From: Bacteroidales bacterium
GTDB taxonomy: Bacteria > Bacteroidota > Bacteroidia > Bacteroidales > 4484-276
Direction: 5' to 3'
Assembly (NCBI GenBank): GCA_018400545.1
Contig: JAGYLT010000081.1
Location: 1-9,072, forward strand
DNA length: 9,072 bases
A program made the translations under genes and the position numbers. This document shows positions 6,276 through 9,072 of this stretch, piece after piece. Positions within the stretch are counted from its first letter, which is position 1; every line of letters starts with the position of its first letter. The notes below the pieces were generated by a model. The model made no database searches and had not been told where the DNA came from. It saw only the letters and a program-made list of their open reading frames with translations.

Positions 6276-8924
6276 CTATGATTTCGGTATTTTGAACTTT
6301 AAGGTGATTTCTCCGGAATCCGGATCGAAGTGCATATCTTCTTTCGTAAGATTTATGGTATGTCCGGTACTGATCTTTAAAAGCTGCGATAGAAAATCCA
6401 TACCGCTCCTCAGCACTTCATCCACTTCCTGATGGTCTATTCTTCCAAGGTCTGCCGGGGTATGCTCTGATTCAACAGGTTTGTCACCCGAAGCTTCCTG
6501 TAGTTCAGCGTAACTATGTTCTGAATCATCCGTTCCGTCAAAATTCAGTTTCATCTGGCTGCCATGGTCTTTTTCGTTTTTTTCGGGTTGCTCCTCCGCC
6601 AGAATCATCTGTTCGATAGTCTCGCTGATGGCTTTAGCATACTGGCTTTGCACAATGCCGGTGAGTTTTAGAATTTGTTCATTGCTGTCGGGCTGCAATA
6701 GTTTGTCAACCAGTTCACCCTTGAATTCAAGTCCGTCGGCAATTTTTTCCTCAATCGAATGTTCGGCAATCAGGTTGATGATGGTGAGGTTGTCAGGGCG
6801 CCTGCTCAGGATATCGATGCTGCCGAGCCTGCGGTTTTTGGCTTTGGCACTGGCAGGTACATCCATATTTATCACCGTGTCGGCAAAGTTCAGGCTGAGT
6901 TTATCGGCCATGGCCTCGGTGGTGAGGAGGATTTTATTTTGCTCTTCCAGCTCAAATTTTCTGAATAATTCTTTGCGCTGGTTTTCCGGAATTTTCCCGG
7001 TGATCTCAATAAATGGAATCTTGCTTATCCTCAGGTTTCGTGCGATGATGTTCACCATTTTCTCCCACTCGGTAATGATGATCACCTTTCGCTTGTTTTT
7101 CCGGATATGCAGTTTATACGAGAGGATATGTTTCAGTTCGTCGAGTTTGGGCGAGATGTTGGTGGTATCATCCACTAAGAAAGTTGAGTTGGCAACCATG
7201 CGCATTTCCCGGATCAACTGCAATGATTTCTGCATGTCGAAAGAGCTGATGATGGGCTTGCCGTAGATATCCAGAATTTTTCGTGCATATTTGATGTGTA
7301 GTTTTTTCTGATAGGCCGAAAGCTTCACCGGATTGTTCACCTGGCTGATGTTGGGCAATTGTTTAAGCACTTCCTGACGCTCGCGCCGGATGAGCACGCC
7401 GGAAAGTTTTTCTTTTATTTCGCCCAGGTTGTAATACCCAACAATGGTGTTCCGGAATTGCGAATCGAAATAGCAATGCTGATAGGAAAACTCCCACAGC
7501 GGGGTTAAGATTTCCGGATCCACAAACAGGACGATGGAATAGAGGTCGATCAGTTCGGTTTCGATGGGTGTTCCGGTCAGGACAAGCGCGTGCTTGCGTG
7601 GAATGGATTTGATGGTGCTGTAGGTTTTTGAGGCATAGTCCTTGATGCGTTGGGCCTCATCCAGGATCAGGAAATCAAAAGCAGTATCCGAAACAATGTC
7701 CCGGTCACGCATCAGGGTTTCATAACTCACAATCCTGAAAAATGCCTCGCTATCCTGATAGCGCTTTTTGCGCTCCTCCTGCGATCCCTCAATCAAAACG
7801 GCATCTTCGCTGGTGAACGCTTCCACCTCGCGCTTCCACTGATTTTTCAGGGTGGCAGGACATACCACCAGTGTTTTTGCAAAGCCCAGGATTTCTCGTT
7901 TTTTTATAGCCGTGGCAATGGCCTGCAGGGTTTTCCCCAGCCCGATTTCATCGGCGATAACAACTCCCTTTTTGAAGGTGGCAAACGCAATGCCCTCTTT
8001 TTGAAAAGGCAATAGCTCTGTGCGAATGGAAGCGTAATCCAGCTTATTTTGGGCTTTAACCCTGGCCAGGGTGTTCAACTCCGAAATCCGTTCTACCTTT
8101 TCGTAAACCTCCGGCCTTACCATGATCTGCTTGTGCTTGTCGATATTATTGAAAAATCCGACCAGGTTTTCGGCTTCCTCATCTTCGATATATTTTTTGT
8201 TTCCGAAATAGCGGTAAAACAATTCAGCAACCTCACCGGTGATTTTTTCCGGATAAAACCAACTGATCTTATAGTCGCGGAAAGGATTTAAAAAGACCTC
8301 TATAAAAGGATATTTGGGCAGGTTGGTTCCCGGCAGTTCCTGCTCTGTAATAAAGGTTTCGAAAGCAAAAATCAGGTGTTTGCAGGTGCCGAGTTTATTG
8401 GTTTTATAATCCGGGCATGAGCAATATCCGTGCTTCCGTTCGATATCACGAAAAGTGAGTTTGTATTTTACGCCGCGCTCGTTGGTCAGAATGTGTTCTC
8501 CAAAAATATTATCCGCATACTGGATGGAATACCTGGCTTTGAGCGCTTTTTCCTTGCGTTCTTCAACCACCCTTTTGATCATACCGCTGCGCGTATATTT
8601 GATGCCGGCAGGCGGCAATGTGTCATCCTCCAGTTTAATCAGTTCGTGAAGTTGCATCAGCGCTGCAGCCCGGTGCCGGCAAACCTGTCCGGTTTTGCAT
8701 TCGCAGGAAGAATGAACTTCATCGCCGGTATCAATTTTCACGAGGTAATCACCGTATTTGTCGTTCACCGAAAATTCAAAGTGGTTTTCCGATGCCGAAA
8801 GCTGTGTGCACTGGCCGTTCAGATAAAGGCTGTGGCCCTGTTTGTAAACGTAATTGCTGGACGCGGAAGATTTTGAAAGCTCCTGCAATGCAGCCGTAAT
8901 GTCTTTTAAAATCTGGTTTGCCAT
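6276..8924 (-). CDS. SNF2-family ATPase with two SWIM zinc fingers and degraded motifs V/VI (882 aa)
   Basis: The N-terminus has two SWIM-type CxCx(n)CxH motifs: Cys74, Cys76, Cys82, His84 and Cys168, Cys170, Cys181, His183. These are zinc sites thought to bind DNA or protein. The SNF2 motor follows, with LLPFQKEGIAF, motif I DEIGLGKT (Lys331), motif II DEAQ (422-425) and motif III LTGTPIE (449-455). The second lobe is recognisable (VIIITEWEKM, FADTVINMDVP) but motif V reads AMADKLSLN (671-679) where relatives have AGGVGLNLQ-like sequence. Motif VI reads NRRLGSIDILSR (697-708) in place of QxxxRxxRxxQ. The conserved arginines are gone, so ATP hydrolysis or its coupling to DNA movement may be impaired (inference). 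An acidic, low-complexity linker (about 770-820) precedes a short C-terminal domain. The start ATG at 8924 follows a -7 promoter element. The cellular role is unknown; remodelling of DNA- or RNA-polymerase complexes is the family's theme. Confidence 0.92.
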   Translation of the reverse strand: MANQILKDITAALQELSKSSASSNYVYKQGHSLYLNGQCTQLSASENHFEFSVNDKYGDYLVKIDTGDEVHSSCECKTGQVCRHRAAALMQLHELIKLEDDTLPPAGIKYTRSGMIKRVVEERKEKALKARYSIQYADNIFGEHILTNERGVKYKLTFRDIERKHGYCSCPDYKTNKLGTCKHLIFAFETFITEQELPGTNLPKYPFIEVFLNPFRDYKISWFYPEKITGEVAELFYRYFGNKKYIEDEEAENLVGFFNNIDKHKQIMVRPEVYEKVERISELNTLARVKAQNKLDYASIRTELLPFQKEGIAFATFKKGVVIADEIGLGKTLQAIATAIKKREILGFAKTLVVCPATLKNQWKREVEAFTSEDAVLIEGSQEERKKRYQDSEAFFRIVSYETLMRDRDIVSDTAFDFLILDEAQRIKDYASKTYSTIKSIPRKHALVLTGTPIETELIDLYSIVLFVDPEILTPLWEFSYQHCYFDSQFRNTIVGYYNLGEIKEKLSGVLIRRERQEVLKQLPNISQVNNPVKLSAYQKKLHIKYARKILDIYGKPIISSFDMQKSLQLIREMRMVANSTFLVDDTTNISPKLDELKHILSYKLHIRKNKRKVIIITEWEKMVNIIARNLRISKIPFIEITGKIPENQRKELFRKFELEEQNKILLTTEAMADKLSLNFADTVINMDVPASAKAKNRRLGSIDILSRRPDNLTIINLIAEHSIEEKIADGLEFKGELVDKLLQPDSNEQILKLTGIVQSQYAKAISETIEQMILAEEQPEKNEKDHGSQMKLNFDGTDDSEHSYAELQEASGDKPVESEHTPADLGRIDHQEVDEVLRSGMDFLSQLLKISTGHTINLTKEDMHFDPDSGEITLKFKIPKS

Positions 8925-8971
8925 AATTAACGGGTTACTTCAACAACAATTCCCGGATTGACCGATGTGGA

Positions 8972-8979
8972 CAAAGTTA
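8972..8979 (-). promoter_or_regulatory. Bacteroidetes-type -7 element (TAACTTTG) upstream of the SNF2 gene
   Basis: On the minus strand, 8979-8972 reads TAACTTTG, a perfect TAnnTTTG match. It lies about 47 nt before the ATG at 8924, implying a leader of roughly 40 nt. A clear -33 element was not found. It makes the SNF2 gene likely to be the first of its transcript within this window. Confidence 0.45.
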
Positions 8980-9048
8980 ATGGAAAAGGCTCTAATATAA
9001 TTTAATGTGGTTAGTTAAAAACAGTTTTCTTCTTTAGAATTTTATATT

Positions 9049-9072
9049 GCAGATGTCTCACTTCGTTCGACA
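9049..9072. repeat. Fragment resembling an interspersed 'GTCTCACTTCGTTCGACA' repeat, cut by the window edge
   Basis: The last 24 bases, GCAGATGTCTCACTTCGTTCGACA without a gene around them, contain short inverted ends TGTC (9054-9057) and GACA (9069-9072). From memory, very similar strings recur between genes in Bacteroidetes and other environmental genomes. The call rests on that recollection. Confidence 0.25.

Noticed and set aside
6628..7266. Plus-strand open frame of 212 codons opposite the SNF2 gene
   Set aside because: It lies wholly antisense to the conserved SNF2 motor region, is rich in Ser, Leu and Ile as expected of an antisense shadow, and has no recognisable domain.

Overview
The window reads as chromosomal DNA of a Bacteroidetes (Bacteroidota) organism. 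Three things support this: genes start without recognisable Shine-Dalgarno sequences, two upstream regions carry a perfect TAnnTTTG -7 promoter element, and one gene encodes a periplasmic 'two-component regulator propeller' sensor kinase typical of the phylum. All six genes lie on the minus strand, so transcription runs from right to left. No RNA genes, CRISPR arrays or complete insertion sequences were seen.

Layout in transcription order. At 8924-6276 is an 882-residue SNF2-type ATPase with two SWIM zinc fingers. Its first motor lobe looks intact, but motifs V and VI of the second lobe are badly degraded. Just after its stop lies a 149-bp palindromic, MITE-like element (6125-6273) between perfect 12-bp direct repeats; the right-hand repeat contains the SNF2 stop codon. 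Next comes a promoter region with a -7 element and an 11-bp direct repeat. A 1080-residue membrane histidine kinase follows (6014-2772, apparent TTG start), with 14 propeller repeats, a Y_Y_Y-like domain and a kinase core, but no receiver or DNA-binding output domain. One nucleotide after it starts a small DUF2007-like protein with a split zinc ribbon around a membrane helix (2770-2318).

The left third holds two paralogous class I glutamine amidotransferases (2277-1699 and 1098-514, about 58% identical by hand count). They are separated by a 600-bp gene-free stretch with nested inverted repeats. The second paralogue is followed with no spacing (TAG then ATG) by a D-Ala-D-Ala ligase-like ATP-grasp enzyme that runs off the left edge (513-1).

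How the genes may work together: the kinase and DUF2007-like gene form one tight transcription unit, and amidotransferase B could be read through from it across 40 nt. Amidotransferase A and the ATP-grasp ligase form a second tight unit and could be a two-subunit ammonia-using ligase, which is inference. The SNF2 gene appears to be a separate unit with its own promoter. The most unusual items are the degraded SNF2 motor, the element with its long target duplication, and the amidotransferase/ATP-grasp pair.
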